Assembly (NCBI GenBank): GCA_009741485.1 | Contig: CM019228.1 | Coordinates: forward strand, 233,020 to 297,019 | Direction of reading: 5' to 3' | DNA from: Malurus cyaneus samueli | Taxonomy: Eukaryota > Chordata > Aves > Passeriformes > Maluridae | DNA length: 64,000 nucleotides | In this document: positions 12,401 to 27,400 of the stretch, in pieces | How positions within the stretch are numbered: the first letter of the stretch is position 1 | Layout of the letters: each line of letters starts with the position of its first letter | Translations under genes and position numbers: made by a program | Notes under the pieces: model-generated | What the model saw: only the letters and a program-made list of their open reading frames with translations | Told to the model about the DNA's origin: nothing | The model's database searches: none

Positions 12401-15400
12401 GCTCAACCTGTAGTAAATACAGGAATCCAATAAGTGGCTATGTGTGTTGTCCTCTACCCTGCTCCCTGGTTTCCTTTGAGTTGCTCCTCTAAGTGATCAT
12501 CACATTTTTCTCTGAGTAATCTTTACATTTTTCTCGAAGCCTCCCATCAGCTCAGCTCATGAGAACAGGAAAGGGGCTCCATTCTTCCTGCACGGTGACC
12601 GAGCAGATGCCACCATCTCAGCACGAGAAAACATCTCAGCACAGGATAGCTGTGGTGACTGAGCAGGTGTGATGATTTCAGCACGAGATAACTGTGGTGA
12701 CTGAGCAGATGTGATGATTTCAGCACAGGATAACTGTGGTGACTGAGCAGATGTGATGATTTCAGCACGAGATAGCTGTGGTGACTGAGCAGATGTGATG
12801 ATTTCAGCACAGGATAACTGTGGTGACTGAGCAGATGTGATGATTTCAGCACGAGATAACCTCAGTGACTGAGCAGATGTGATGATTTCAGCACAGGATA
12901 ACTGTGGTGACTGAGCAGATGTGATGATTTCAGCACGAGATAACCTCAGTGACTGAGCAGATGTGATGATTTCAGCACAAGATAACCTCGCTCGTTTTGC
13001 TTTCGGAGGTGGCACCGTTTGAACGCTCCTGGAACGAGTCCCAGCCATGCTCGGGTTTGCACCTTGTGTTGGGGATGGGACATCCTGCCCTGAGGCTGTG
13101 ACATCGATGTGACACCACAGTGGTGACCCCACAGCCATGACATCCCTGTGACCCCACAGCAGTGACATCCCTGTGACACCCTCACAGCCATGACATCCCA
13201 GTAACACCCACCCAGCGCCTCCAGTCCCTGCAATGGGAACTCTTTTGCGTTCTGAGCTGAGAAGATCCCAGAAGGGCCCCAGGCCAGTGGGTCTGAGCTG
13301 GGGATGCCCCATCAGTAGGAACAGTTTGCTGCCTCAGATGTTCCTGTTGATTCCCTTTGGGGCATTTGTCAAACTGTGCTGAGCTGTTCTTTATGTTGGT
13401 GATTTGGGGTTTTATGCACTAATGAAAATGAACACGATGGGCCGTGGTAGTGTAATGAAAATTGAGGCTTTGCAGCACAGCCTCACTGGTGCTCAGCCGG
13501 TTCTGTGCTGCTGCAAGGACATTGCAATGCAAATCCAATGGACTACGGGCATTCAAAAGCAATAAATTGGGGGTTAATTTGTGCAAGTGAGCTCTGTATG
13601 TGGTTTAGTATTTCACAAAGTTCAGTGACATATTATTAAACCAGATTAGCTTATTGACAAAAGCTGTAAAAACCTTCCCAGTTAATTTTATCATAAGGCT
13701 ATAAAATCCATTTTAATGCCTTTTGATTTCGACCGGAAGATTAGTCCACAAAAATATAAATGCAACATAAAGCTGACTTACAGAGTAGTTCTGTCAAATG
13801 GATCGTTTCCAGTTCTTGAGTAGCCAAACAATACGAATCACAAAACAGCAGAAAAATAACCCACAGTGAAGTAGCAGGAGGCTGTTCTGTATGTAATTTC
13901 GTATAATACCTAGTTGCAGATTTGTACATCAAATCCTTAGCAAAGTTGCTGCTCCTTCTGATATTTTTTACCTTAATTATTGCTTAGAAGTTACTCTTAA
14001 ATGGCAAAATTGCTTTCTCTGAAAGCACTGAAAAGCTGAGCCTTTCCATGTGAAACCTGAGCATGTCCCCCTTGATGCACCATGTGAAACACCATGTGAA
14101 ACCAACACCATGGGAAACACCGTGTGAAACAAACACCATGTGAAACAGCTGCTTTTAGCAGAACACCTGAAAAAGGCAGATCCTGGTACTGGACCTCTAA
14201 GAGCTGACAACTCCAGAGTCTGTGGAAATAGAAAAACCAGCCCAGCCAGCAGCAAGGTCCAGCTTTACAGTGTTATCCCACACAATTACTGCTGTTATAG
14301 AGGATGTAGAGGTAAAAACATCCATGGATTCTGTGAAGCATTTCATTTCACAAAGCCCATGTGTAAAACAGGTCTTGCTTTCTTGTGCTACAGTCCCGGT
14401 TTCACTAAAGAACAGCTTTAAGAGAAAATATGCACCTATTAATTCAACTTGAGTCTGAGTGGGCGTTTCACAGCAGGACCTGTGTGTGACCCAGGTACAG
14501 ATAAACGCAGCTGAACTTTGGGATGGGTCCTGGAGAACGTGGGCTCCACCTGCACCCAGCCCAGCCAGGAAACACAGCTTGGATTTCACAGGATTCCAAC
14601 AGACTGAAGGGACTGGCCTTGATAAGGGGTAAAGAGGCTTTCACACCATGTGGAGTGACTCAGCTGAATTGTCAGAGAATTTGGAGTGGATGAAAAAGAA
14701 AAAACTGTGAGAATAAGACACGCTGTTACGCTGAGTGAACCTTTCAGTGCCCTCAAGCCTAGGCCCTCTCAACAGGGTTTTAGCTCTGTGCTTAAAGAGG
14801 ATTATTTTCATGCCTGGTTTCTAACTGTCTTCAGTTTCATCTTTTGCTGCTCTCCAATGTCTCCATTTCATTTTCCTCCTCAAACATTCCCTACCATTTT
14901 CTCCCTTGCACATTGCATGACTCACTCAGGACCCACCTGAATGTAAAACAGCAGAATATAAACTTTGTTTTACAAAGGCCTTTTAGATCCACAGGTAACA
15001 ACATCCCATGCAAAACAGACATTACAGTTATTTATAAATGTAACAGAAATCCAAGGGATCACATTTGAGCTGAATATAAATCTATTTCTGTTGTATTGGC
15101 AAAATGAACAATGAACAAACCTTCTGAGAATAAACAGAAAAAAAAAACATTAATAAAAACCACTGTCTGCCTCTGAAAAGCACTATGGAGCATCAGCAGG
15201 TCACAGAGTAGCCAAGTTTTTACCAGCAGAATACCAGAGCACCCTGGAAGTTTATTGTAAAGCTGGGCTTTGTTTCTGCTCTTCAGGCGGGACTCATCAA
15301 AGGCCTTGCGTTACTTTAAATTGCATTTTTTAAACACAGCAGTGGAAAGAAATTGGTTTTACTGGTATGTGATAGTGTTAACTTGGCCGATTTGCCTTTG

Positions 15401-18400
15401 ATTAAGGCAGCTGTTTTAGGTTCAATGTTTGGATCCCACACTCTGCACAAGGAATCCCCTCCATAGCAGGATGGCATTTTTTGGCTAAGGCAGGCTAAAG
15501 CAGATCTCCCATGAAGACACTTTCCTACAGATGGCATTGATCCATGGATCTGCCCCCCAAGCAGCCCCACCCCGCTGGCAGCACTCACCGTGGCAGGGCT
15601 GAACTGGAAGCTGGTGAGCAGCAGGATCTGTGCCAGCAGCACGGCAAAGGCCAGGTTGGCGTGGATGTGATAGCGCTGGTTCCTGATGGTGCTCACTGAC
15701 CTGGAGACAAGGGCACATGGATAAAACTGCTCACAGGGGACCAATCCATGGCTTATCTGCAATTATTCACACTGGCACCAATCTATCTATGGCTTATCTG
15801 CAATTATTCACACTGGCACCAATCTATGGCTTATCTGCAATTATTCACACAGACACCAATCTATCCATGGCTTATCTGCAACCATTCACACTGGCTTTGG
15901 TCTGGGTGGGGTTATCATGGTGTCTGCTGAGCTCTCTCCTCACCAGGATGGCTTTCCTGGTTTTGTTTTGTTGGTGTTTGCCCGTATGAGAACCAAGAGA
16001 ATGTGAAAAGGTTCCAATTCTGGCTGATGCCATAGTCTGAGCACAGGAAGCAGAGCTCTGCACAGAGATGGGCAGTGCCTGTCCTGACTGGGACCTGACT
16101 GTGCTTTCAACATCATTTGAACAGATCTCTCGTGGCTTTTCAAAAACCAGCTGGAAATCTGTCAAGAACAGGCTTTCCTGGAAGTCTCCTGACCTCGTGT
16201 TTCTGTTCTCATCCAGAAATAGGAAACAGAAAACAAAAACATTGATGTGAACATCTCAGGCCTTTTGTTGGATTTTGTTTTTCTCTTTAAAAAACAAACA
16301 TTGCTGGTGATACCAGGTTTCCTATTCCAACCCACACTGGCCCACGCGAGGGGAATGAAGAGGGAGAGGACAAGGAGTACCAAATGCCAAAAGGAAACCC
16401 AGAGGATGCAGTGCTGGTGCCAATGGCTTTAGTCAGGAGCAGAGATACCCAGGAGGGGTCAGGACTCACTGCCCTCTGGGAGGGGCCGGCACTGCCAGGA
16501 CATGGAGTAGCAAAGAACTTTCCAGATTCTCCTCCGCTTAAGTCACGGTCATCCAACACCACATTGCAAAATTTCACTTCAGCTGCTAACGAGACCCTGC
16601 TCTCCCATGAAAAGCTAATCAAATTATTTTAATTGGCATTTTGAAGGATCCTGTATGTAGGAGGGGCGTTAACCCTGTGACAGTCAGCTGGCTCCAGGCT
16701 CTCTTCCAAGTCTTCTGTTTGACTTCTTGAGGAATTTCCAGCTCTGCTGCAGCAACACCATCTCCCTTTGCTCCTTTTTCCTTTCTAAACACACTATAAC
16801 ATCCAATTGTGCACTCAAACATGGAGCAGATCATTCCCCTTAGCCTAAACAGGCCAACAGCTCCGTGCCAGACAGGCCCATGTTGGACTTGTTTAGAGTG
16901 GACTTCACCACACGTTATGCACTTAATCCAAGTATGACCAACGCAGATCTTGAAACTTGGAAATAGGACAGGGTCTGGGAATAAACAAGCATTGCAATCA
17001 GTTTACTAAGATTCAGCAAGTCCTTTTCCCTAGAAACTGGCCTCCTAACAGGATCTCCAAAGTACATGCTTAGGCACAGAAAACAAAAACTGAACTGTCA
17101 ATAGGAACAACATGGTTCAGTGTGTGAAAGGAGACAAGAATTCCGCTCCTGCTCCACTCCCAAAGTGCTGTGCAACCTTGGACAAGTTGCTTCACCCTTA
17201 GTCAGGTTTTCTATTTTTTATTTAGACACAAACCTTTATGAAAGCTTTTTTTCAGAAATGTTTGTGTTGAGTCCAGCTGGGCCTCAGACTCTGTTGTCAG
17301 TACTGGAACATGAACAGGAGCAAAGGCCCTGAGTGCCCTGGGGCAGAACCTCCCCACACAGAGAGCCCTACAGGGCTGATGTGGTACCTGATGGAGATCC
17401 AGACATTTTACCCACGAGCCAAAGAGTGAATTTCACACTGCTCACAATCCTTCATCCACTAAAGAATACTGTAGAAAAGCAGCCTAACGGAGAACAGCCA
17501 GATCCTTGAAAATAAACGTGGGTATGGTGTAATTGTGTACATGCTGTGTGAAACAAAAGTCAGGCACTAACGCTGGCTGAGACTGGGAATGCCTTACTGG
17601 GCATTCCTTTATAAACACTCTGCCTCGCAGATGGGACTGCAAAAGCTGCAAGGGCTGTCTGTGTGCTCCAAACTGTCTGTGTGCTGCAAGGTGTCTGTGT
17701 GCTCCAAAATGTGTGCTCCAAGCACTCCAGGGATGTCTGCAGGAGAGGCACAGGGGCTGATCCTGCAGTCCCTGTTCTCATTGTTCTGGATTGACTCCAG
17801 ACCAAGACATCCTTAAAGCCTCCTTGCAAGATTCCTGAGCTGTTGCAAAGTAGGGACAGTTTAAAAAAAAAATTAAATCTCCCACAGGATGGAAATAGCT
17901 TGCTGTATGAAGACCATCCCATTTCAGGAAATGAGAGTAATTTAGAAATAACCAGCCAAGTGTTACAAATGCATGTGCAGAATCTAATTAAGGAGGTTGT
18001 AGAATTAATAGCCTTTGTTTTATCCTGAATACCTGAAGGGATCTACCCAGCGGCCTGAAACGCATTTCTTGCCTTTCTGCGCGATGGCTGCTCGGCAGGT
18101 ATTAAATTAAAATTACTCACGATAAAATCGCGAATGTGACCAGCGTGATCGTCAGGCAGAAGATGGACAGAGCGCAGCCGATGTAAGTGATGGAGGACAG
18201 GGCCACCTGGTGTTCTGTGCTGAGCTGCACTCGGAGGAAAAGGAGAGGAGAACATCAATTGATGTACAGGGCAGAGCGGGATCAGCATGGGAGCGAGCGG
18301 CACAGGAGCTGAGAGTCCCGGCCATTCCGAGAGTCCCGGCCATTCCCTGCCATTCATTCCCTGCCATTCCCTGCCATTCCCTGCCATTCCCTGCCATTCC

Positions 18401-21400
18401 CTGCCATTTCCTGCCATTCCCTGCATTCCCTGCCATTCCGCCATTCCCTGCCATTCCCTGCCATTCCCTGCCATTCCCCCATTCCCTGCCATTCCCTGCC
18501 ATTCCCATTCCCTGCCATTCCCTGCCATTCCTCCCTGCCCATTCCCTGCCATTCCCTGCCATTCCCTGCCATTCCCTGCCCATTCCCTGCCATTCCTGCC
18601 ATTCCCTGCATTCCTGCATTCCTGCATTCCCTGCCATTCCCTGCCATTCCCTGCCCATTCCCTGCCATTCCCTGCCATTCCCTGCCATTCCCTGCATTAC
18701 CTGATTCCCTGATCCTGTTTGCCATTCCCTGCCATTCCCTGCCATTCTCTGCCATTCTCTGCCATTCCCTGCCTCATTCCCTGCCATTCATTCCCTGCCA
18801 TTCCCTGTCATTCCCTGCCATTCCCTGCCCATTCCTTGCCATTCCCTGCCCATTCCCTGCCCATTCCCGGCCATTCCCTGCCATTCATTCCCTGCCATTC
18901 CCTGCCCATTCCTTGCCATTCCCTGCCATTCCCTGCCCATTCCCTGCCATTCCCTGCCATTCCTGCCATTCCCTGCCATTCCCTGCCCATTCCCTGCCCA
19001 TTCCCTGCCATTCCCGGCCATTCCCTGCCCATTCCCTGCCATTCCCTGCCCATTCCCGGCCATTCCCTGCCCATTCTCTGCCATTCCCTGCCATTCCCTC
19101 ATTCCTGCATTTCCTGATTCCCTGCCATTCCCTGCCATTCATTCCCTGCCATTCCCGGCCATTCCCGGCCAGCATGGGAAGGTTTTTGTGGCTGCAGCCG
19201 CAGTCCCAGCCCGGCCGTTCTATCCCCCCGCTGTCCCCAGCCCGTGTCCCCAGCCCGTGTCCCCAGCCCGTGTCCCCAGCCCTGTCCCCACCGTGTCCCC
19301 AGCCCGTTGTCCCGCTGTCCCAGCTGTCCCCAGCCGTGTCCCCAGCCCGTGTCCCGCCCGTCCCAGCCCGTGTCCCGCCGTGTCCCCTGCTGTCCCCAGC
19401 CCGTGTCCCCAGATCTCTCCATTCCATCCCGGGCTGTGAGCAGCCTGCCCTCAGAGCAGCCCCGATTTGACAATAATTCACAGCACTGAGCAAACCCAGC
19501 CCTGCTGCACAGCGAGAGCTGAGGAGCCCCGAGAACCCCAAATCACGGCCCTTTGGAGCACATTTATTTCATTCATGTGTGGTGTTTTCAGTGCCTGTGT
19601 AAGGGGCTGGGGATGCAAAACCCCACAAAACCCCATCGTGAGAGGAGGAGGGCAGAGCTCCCGTCTCAGCGCTGCTTCTGTCTATAAACCTCTTTTGAAG
19701 ACATAATCCAATTTCTGTGAACATTTATTAAACTGTGACTGCACAGTGCTCCCCACACGATCTCGGTTAAACATGGACAGAGTCAATTCAAGAGGGAACA
19801 GTGCTTCAGCCACTCATCTCACATTAATCACAGAGGGTGTTCTAATTTTCCATGCAAGTTCTCGTAAAAGAATGACAAAAAACCACACCCAGCAAAGAGA
19901 GCCAGGCAGTATTAATATATAATAAGTAGAACAGAGCTAGGCAGGAAAAAGCTTTCTCATCGTAGAAGAATTTTCAAACATTTTTCCTGACTTGATTTTG
20001 GATAGACTTGGCATTTTCATAACTGAACATAAACTGGGGGGAAAAAATAGTCAATCAAAAAGTTTTAATTTTGATGCTTGAAATACTGTGTTTTTATTTC
20101 AATCTCTATTCACTATTAATTAAATCCCAAGCTGAAAAATCATTCTAAATATTTTACTACAAAAAATACTAAAAGGAACAATATATTTTCCAAATATTTT
20201 ACAGCCACTTTAATAGAAATTAATCCTTTCTCACATGTTTGGGATTTTCTATTCTTTTCCACACGCACAATAAAATTCCCCACCCAAAATACTTCATTAG
20301 AGATTATCAAACCAAAGCAGTTCCACCAATAAACTCCCCATTAAAATTCCTTTTAGAGGAGAGGAATAATGTGCCCTGTGGTTATGAGAAAGCATCAATA
20401 CAAACAAGACAGGAAGAGGTGTATGTTGTAATTCTGTGCCATCCCCACCAGCTCAGCTCAGTGAGTTCCCAGCACAATCTCTGGACTCGCTCAGCGATCT
20501 GAGAGCTGGGCAGGGATGCAGCAGCACTGACACACAACTGTTGCCATGGTGTTGCAGTTCCTGGGAAATGTGATGCAGCTCTTGAGTATTTTTTCTTTTT
20601 CAGCCAAAGGCACATTTCTTTTCCCTGACTTGGAGAGCATCAATTACAGAAACAGAAGAGTTCTGTGTACTGGAGCAGCTTGAAAGCTCCAGATAATTCC
20701 TGCAAAAGAGATCCTATCATCCCTCATCCCCTGAACAAGCCATGTACAGCTGTTCTTTGCAGAATATTCCTGAAACAGGAACGCTCTGTGTGGCAAATGG
20801 AGCAGTTTGGAAGGGATTTCCTCATCAGGTACATTCATGTCCAAGATGTATGGACCCTATTTCCTGATTTCTCCAGCAGACATCCTTTTCCCTGGCTACA
20901 GGTGGCTCACAATCTACAGAAGGACAAGGGGACATTCAGATTTAATGTCTCTCTGAAATAATTCCTCAGCAGTTCAAGGCTCTCTGTCTCTGCTCTCACC
21001 CCCAGAGCCTTCAGCAGATGCTCCCTGGAGAGGCTCCTGCTCATGCAGGCTCAGATTGACAGAGCTGGTGTCTCAAAGGGGTGGTGACATCTGACTGTCA
21101 CACAAATACAGGGGACACAGAGGGGCAAACGGGAGAAATGGGCAAAGCTCAGGGTCACAGGATGACCCCTCCCACTGTCCCAGGGTGCCCCAATGTCCAG
21201 CCTGGCCCTGGGCACTCAAAGGGATCCACAGTTTCCCTGTGCCAGGGCTGCCCACCCAAACAGGGAACAATTCCTGCCCAATGTCTCATCTGAACTGCCC
21301 TCTTTCAGCCCGAGCCCAGTCCCCTTTCCCTGGCACTCTGCTCTCACAAACAGTTTCTATCTCATGTCTCCCTTCCCTCCTCCTAACTGGAGGCCACAGC

Positions 21401-24400
21401 TGGTTCACCCTGAACCTTTCTCTTTTCCAGGCTGAACAAATCCAACTCTTTCCTCGTGGCAGAGGTGTTCCATCCCTGTAAAAATCAAACCCTTTGGCTT
21501 TTTCCATAGTAACCCAAAAGGAGATGATGATCACACAAACATTTTTTCTCTCTAATTTCTTTCATGTTATGCTTCTAAGAAAGTCTCTGTTTCAGTTCAG
21601 TCTTTCTCCAGAAACCCCTGCAGAGCAAGACAAGATGTCAATCGAATTCTCACAAGAGGAGCCTGTATTACTTGGAAATGAAAAAAAATCTCTTAACAAC
21701 AAAACATAGAAGAATCACTGAAACCTGAAATAACCTGCAGAGGTCTGTGCATCTGTGAGCTGGAAATTGCTCTTGCTCTGGTGAACACAACCAAAACCTG
21801 CTGATGCTCCACGAATGAAGCTCCTGAATCAATCCCCACACCAGTCTGTACCATTTCCAGAGCAGCACCACTGCACTTCACCTTCTCCTGTGTCTCGGGT
21901 GAGGGCACAAAGCCCATGCTCAGCTTGGAACCATTTTCATGGCTCTGAAGGACAATTGGAGCCTCCAGCAGCTCTGTGCAAGGGTGAGGGCAGGAGAGGG
22001 TAAAGCAGCTCCTTCCTGCCCTGCTGTGAGGTGCAGGGGAGGAACACAGCACAGAAAAGGCTGCAGTTATTGCCAGGCTGTGCAGCTCATTCAGGGACAT
22101 GGTGAGGGACAGAGAATAACCTGTGTGGAGATTATCAGAGCTCCAGAACCTCTCCTGCACAGTGGTGAGGGGTGCTCTGCTTCCCAGGAGAACAGGAGCA
22201 ATTTGTCACCAGTACCTGGGCTGTCACAGCATCCAGTCCCATCAATTTCCTATAAATTCCAGTGCTCTGATAAGGGCTGATTTCACCTTACCTCAGCTTG
22301 TCTATTTGAAAGTTTGCAGACTTCCTGCATGACGTGCAGTATAAAACAGTAATTTGTGATGCTCCTCTAGTCAGCACAAAAACCCTCATCAAGCTGTAAT
22401 GCTATTATTAAAGAAAACAGCATTAAAAAGTACCAAACAAAACACTGAGCAATCTGTGAAATAGTCCCAGGAGCCTGATTCTCACACTTGTCCCAGTCTA
22501 CATTAAATTATTCTTTTCTTCTGAAAGGTTTTGCTTCCTTGGGTTTATATGGTCATTCTTCTGCTCTGCAGAGAGCTGAAAAGGCAGGAAACGAGCTCAC
22601 GAAATCATGAGTGTTAGCAATCACCAACACCGAGACACAGATGTTTCTTAGTTTCAGCTTTGACAAAGTAAAATCCAAAATTCCTACCTCATCTAAAACT
22701 CCACCCTTTTAGGCTGAACAGCCTTTACCTTGCAAGTGTTGCTGAAAGCCTGGACAAGGAACCAGAGCTGCTGTTGGAGCAGCCCCTGTGTCACACCAGC
22801 CCAGGGCAGGGCTCTCTGCTCCCTTATTCCACGGGACATTTCTCTCCTGCCCCTTTTTCCAATTATTCCCCTCTCAGGAGCTGACAGCAGCTCTTCTGCC
22901 GGGCATGGAGTGTCCTTTTGGCCCTCTCCAAAGGAAGGGACATTTTGGGAAGGGAAGGGAAGGACAGGGAGTAGGGGTGAACAGTTCTGGCTCAGCCAAA
23001 TCTACTGAAGCTGCACCTTTAAAATGCAATCTGAATCCAATTAAGGAAAGGATGAATAATTAACTTTGGCAGCCTGAGTGTCTCAGAGACATTAAGATGC
23101 TGGCCTTGGCTGATGAAGCTAATGGTTTTAATTGCCTCCAGAAAGGCTGCTGAAATTCAGTTTCAGTCCAGAGAGACCTTTATTTATATATTAAATAATA
23201 ACAATACAAATCTCTGTTTTCCCTCAGCTTGCCAAGCACTTTGTTAGGTACATAACATTACTTTTTTTTTTTTTTGTAATTTTTGATTTCTATAACTAAA
23301 CAACATCTGTGTTGAGTTCAGGAGGCTCAGTGTACTCCCTGAGACTACAGGAAGGATTTTGGTGGGGCTTTAGTGGCATTGTACAATCACCACTCACAGA
23401 AAAGTCTAACTTGATGCACAAACTTCTTTTCTGAAGCCACAATGTATCAGATAAAGTGAATTTAAAGAAAAAAAGTCTCTGAGAGTCACGCTTCACAATG
23501 CAATCATCTTTATCAGCCATTTCCAGCAGAATTGTTTTTGAATTCCCATTCTCCATTAACTCCAGAGCTCCGAGCAATCTCCAGTAAAGTGCTGCAGCAG
23601 GGGCTGCTCACCATTAAAGGCACATTTTCCTCCAACCAGCCCAGCCTGGTGTTGCTTATTTAAAACTTTTCACTGTGACAGGAAAAATACAGAATTCTCC
23701 AAATATCTCTGCCAAGACATTAATTAGTATTTTTAAATGCCCACATAATTTTTTAAGGAGTTCTGGGCAACATGTCATCAAACAGTGGGGATTCTGCTCA
23801 TTACAAATCTCACACAGCGAGTTCTCGGTTCAAATGAAGCTTGAAGGAAGCGTGGCAGGGAGGGAGGACTCAAGTTGTGAGATGGCATCAGAGTGTAATA
23901 AAGTTTGGGCACCAGAAAAGCAGATGTTTTCAAGTTTTTCTTGGTATCTGTGAGCACAACACAAAGCTAAAGAGAAGCAAAGAGAAAAGGGTTTTCTCTG
24001 CCTTCATTTCAAGCCCAAGACTTGCGGTGTCCCGGGAAATGTTAAACGCTGTATTTACAGCAGATTATCCCCTGTGAAACTCAAGGAGCTGCTTTTGCCT
24101 GCACACCTAAGGCTTGTCCATCTGTTCCCTTCCTTCTGTTCCAGCGAGAGCAGCCTCATCCTGTTCCCCAATTAACAGCCAAAATTAGGCCCATTGGAGA
24201 GAGCCACAACAGGCTCAAACCTCTCAGGGGTCCAGGCTCTGAGATGGGGAATGCAGCTCTCCTGGCAGACTCCGAGTCTGAGACTTTCAGAGCAGTCGAG
24301 GATAATTAAATACCCAGCTCCCAGTAAAATTCAATAAAAATTAGCACGTCTGCCTCCACTTTCCCAGGCTTGGGCTGATTCCCAAAGAATCCCATTTGGA

Positions 24401-27400
24401 TTCGGGGCTGGGATCAGTGAGGCTCCTGCACAGCCCAGGGCTCTGGGGATCCCGAGAAATTTGGGGAGAAAGGGCAGGGAAAGGGCCCTGCAGGAGACAG
24501 AGCCAGCCCAAGGTACAGAATGACGAGATTTGAAGAGAAAAGTGATGGACAGATGGGGAAATCCTTTAGTCAGCAAGAAGAACTGGCCAAGTGGTTCAGG
24601 GCTTTCGTTTCCACCATGGAAGGGAAGTCTGTGTTATTTCATTAAGTGTTCTGATTAAAATAGACTGCTCTATCACGCTCCTCAAACAAAGGAGTTCTTT
24701 TGACCATTATAGCACTATGAAATATTTGTGCTTCTCCAAAAGAAAAAGTTTTTTTTTTTTCTTCTCTGCTGAGTGAAATTCGCTAACTGCCAAACAATTC
24801 CGTAAGGAATTTGAGGGGTTTAGTATCCTGCAGCACTTGTCCAACTTTTTCCATGTAATTCTGTGGGAATAAGCAGAAAGTCTCCTATTTCCATCCCAAT
24901 CTGCAGAGCTGTACTGGCATAGGATGCACAGCAAGAGAATGAACAATGCTCTGAGTTACAACCCAAGGGCTCAGTGCTCAGGAAAGATGAGCAGGGCTGC
25001 AGTGAGACAAAGAGAAATGATGCACAGTGATGGTGTGAGCACATCAGGGGATGAGCTCCTGCACAGGGACAATAATCACTGCAATAACAGAGAGGGAACA
25101 GTGAGGCACAGCAGAGAGTGTACAGAGCAATGCTACAATAAACACCCAGGCTGATTTATCTCTGTTCATCTGATGGCTGAGGGCTGGCTCAACTGTCTGG
25201 AGAGATCTTTTCAGTTAAACAAACTGTCAGTGCTAATAAACAAGGACCAAAAAAATCACAATGCCGATCCGATTTTTAAATATGCAGCACAAAAGAAAAA
25301 TCACTGGACTAAGGCATTTTTCTTTTTATGTTCCCAGCAATGAAAAGCATGCTGAGAGAAGTAATTATACTAAAATTACAAAACAGCAGAAATCAGAGAA
25401 TGCCACATTATTTCCATTTCATTGTCCTGTTAGAGGATGTAGCTGGCTGGAAATTTTAAGAAAAAAGCTTATCATTTCAGACTGCTATTTTATTGCACCC
25501 TAAGAGCAGTGTTTGATTAATAACTGCAATGGTAGATTTAGGAAACAATGCTCCGAACTGATAAATTACACACCTATCCCCCATATTTTTAAAGAATTTT
25601 GCAATATTAGGACTTTTTCAGAACAGTCTTTTTAAACATGAATTGATGCACTGTGTTCTCAGTCAGCCATACATTATCAAAACTTCCTGTCAAACTCAGC
25701 AATAAAAGCGGAAAATAAAATAAAAACACATATATTGCCCCAAAGAAGAAATTGAGGATTACTTTCTTTTTGTAAATAGAAGCTCACAGATAAATAACAA
25801 ACCTTCTCAAAATCTTGGGCTCTCTAAAATAGTACAGGCTGTTTCTACAGTTCCATCTTCAAGTTCAGATGATTTTGAATATTTTTCCCTGTATAAACAC
25901 TTGTCTGTTTTCAAACCCATTGGTGAGTGGCTTAAACTTAATATTGGTCAATGTTCTCTTCTGAATTATGAGCAGGAGCTACAAATGGGATAAAAACCAA
26001 AGTCATTTCCAGCTTTAGAAATGCAGAAAATGTGTTCAAAACCCCAAACAATTTCTATCCAGACTACAACACTATTGCTTAGCTGGAAATGTCCATCCAC
26101 ACGTGAGGAAGTGATCTTTGTACTCTCACAGTTGGAAAAGGCAGCAAGAGGAAAAAACAGGAAAAAAAATCAATTTAAGAGAATGGTGTAGGAGTCCTAA
26201 ATATTTCAGTTGAGTCCTGCAGAGGTCTCTTGGGGGATGGGGACCCAAGGTTCAAACTCTGTTTTTCTGTGGGAGAAAATGATTCTTCTCTGGAAGGGTT
26301 TTTGGGGTCCCCAGGTGCCACCATCCTTTTGTCGCAATGCCATTTTGGTGGCAGATGGTACAAATAGCCTGGCACGCTTTGGAGTGTTGGAGCACTCTAA
26401 ACACAAAATGTGCCAGATGGCTGGCGTGTTCTGGCAGGAGCAGAGGCCCCGAGCTGAGCGGGGGAACCACAATGAAATTATGGCATCTGAGCTTCTTTGA
26501 GGCACTTGAGAGCTGCAGCTCCCTCCGTGCTGGGATGGGTTCTGCTCTCCAGGAGACACAGCCATCCCTGTGCTGGAGGGTGTGCTGGAGGAGCTGCTGC
26601 ACTGTCACTGTCCCTGTCCCTGTCACCGACCCAGGAATGATGCTGCTCCTGCACTGTCACTGTCCCTGATCCAGGAACGGGGTCTGTCTGTCCTGCACTG
26701 TCACCCATCCCTGTGCTGGAGGGTGTGCGGGAGAGCTGCTGGTGCACTGTCACTGTCACTGTCCCTGTCCAGGAACGGGGTCTCTCCTGCCTCTGTCATT
26801 GTCTCTGCCCAGGAACGGTGCAGTCCAACAGTAATTTGCTATCAGGGACCTGTTTGCCCTAGCCCAGGCTCCCCCATCGTGATCAGAGCAATCACTCAGT
26901 GTCAGCTGAATGCTCTGCGGGTCCCACTGACATTTTTTCTGGGCAGATGCAGTTGGACAATCCTCAGCCTCACTGCCCTGATCAGAGCTGTCAAAAGAGT
27001 CTCCACGTTCTGATCGTGTGCTGACCTTAATCACATCCATGCATCTTCTCCAGGGCAGTCAGGGGTTGAACATGTTCCTTCAGGAACATTCTGCCCATCT
27101 TCAGTCCCATTTTACCTTCAATCAACTTATTTATTTGTTTAAACCAGCTGATGACTCCTAGTCTCCAAAATTCAACATAAATGTTAGAGTTTCTCAAGTG
27201 AAAACCAGCAAGATAAACGAATCTCAGCAAGCAGGAATTTGGGCCAGGCGTGCTGCAGACAGAACAGCAGAGTGATAAAACACAAATAATTTCAGCATTC
27301 CACGTGGGCCAATTCATCAGCAGGGTGACAGGCCAGTGCCAGGCTGCCATCTGAGCCCCACATGGCTGGAAGTTATTCCAAGATGGTGATTTCATTCCTA

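Noticed and set aside
18043..19541. Open frames of 130-218 codons on both strands ([10 protein letters not shown] and [10 protein letters not shown] types)
   Set aside because: They are translations of the ccattccctg array. The only real coding segment here is the 104-bp TM1 exon, which lies in a different reading context.
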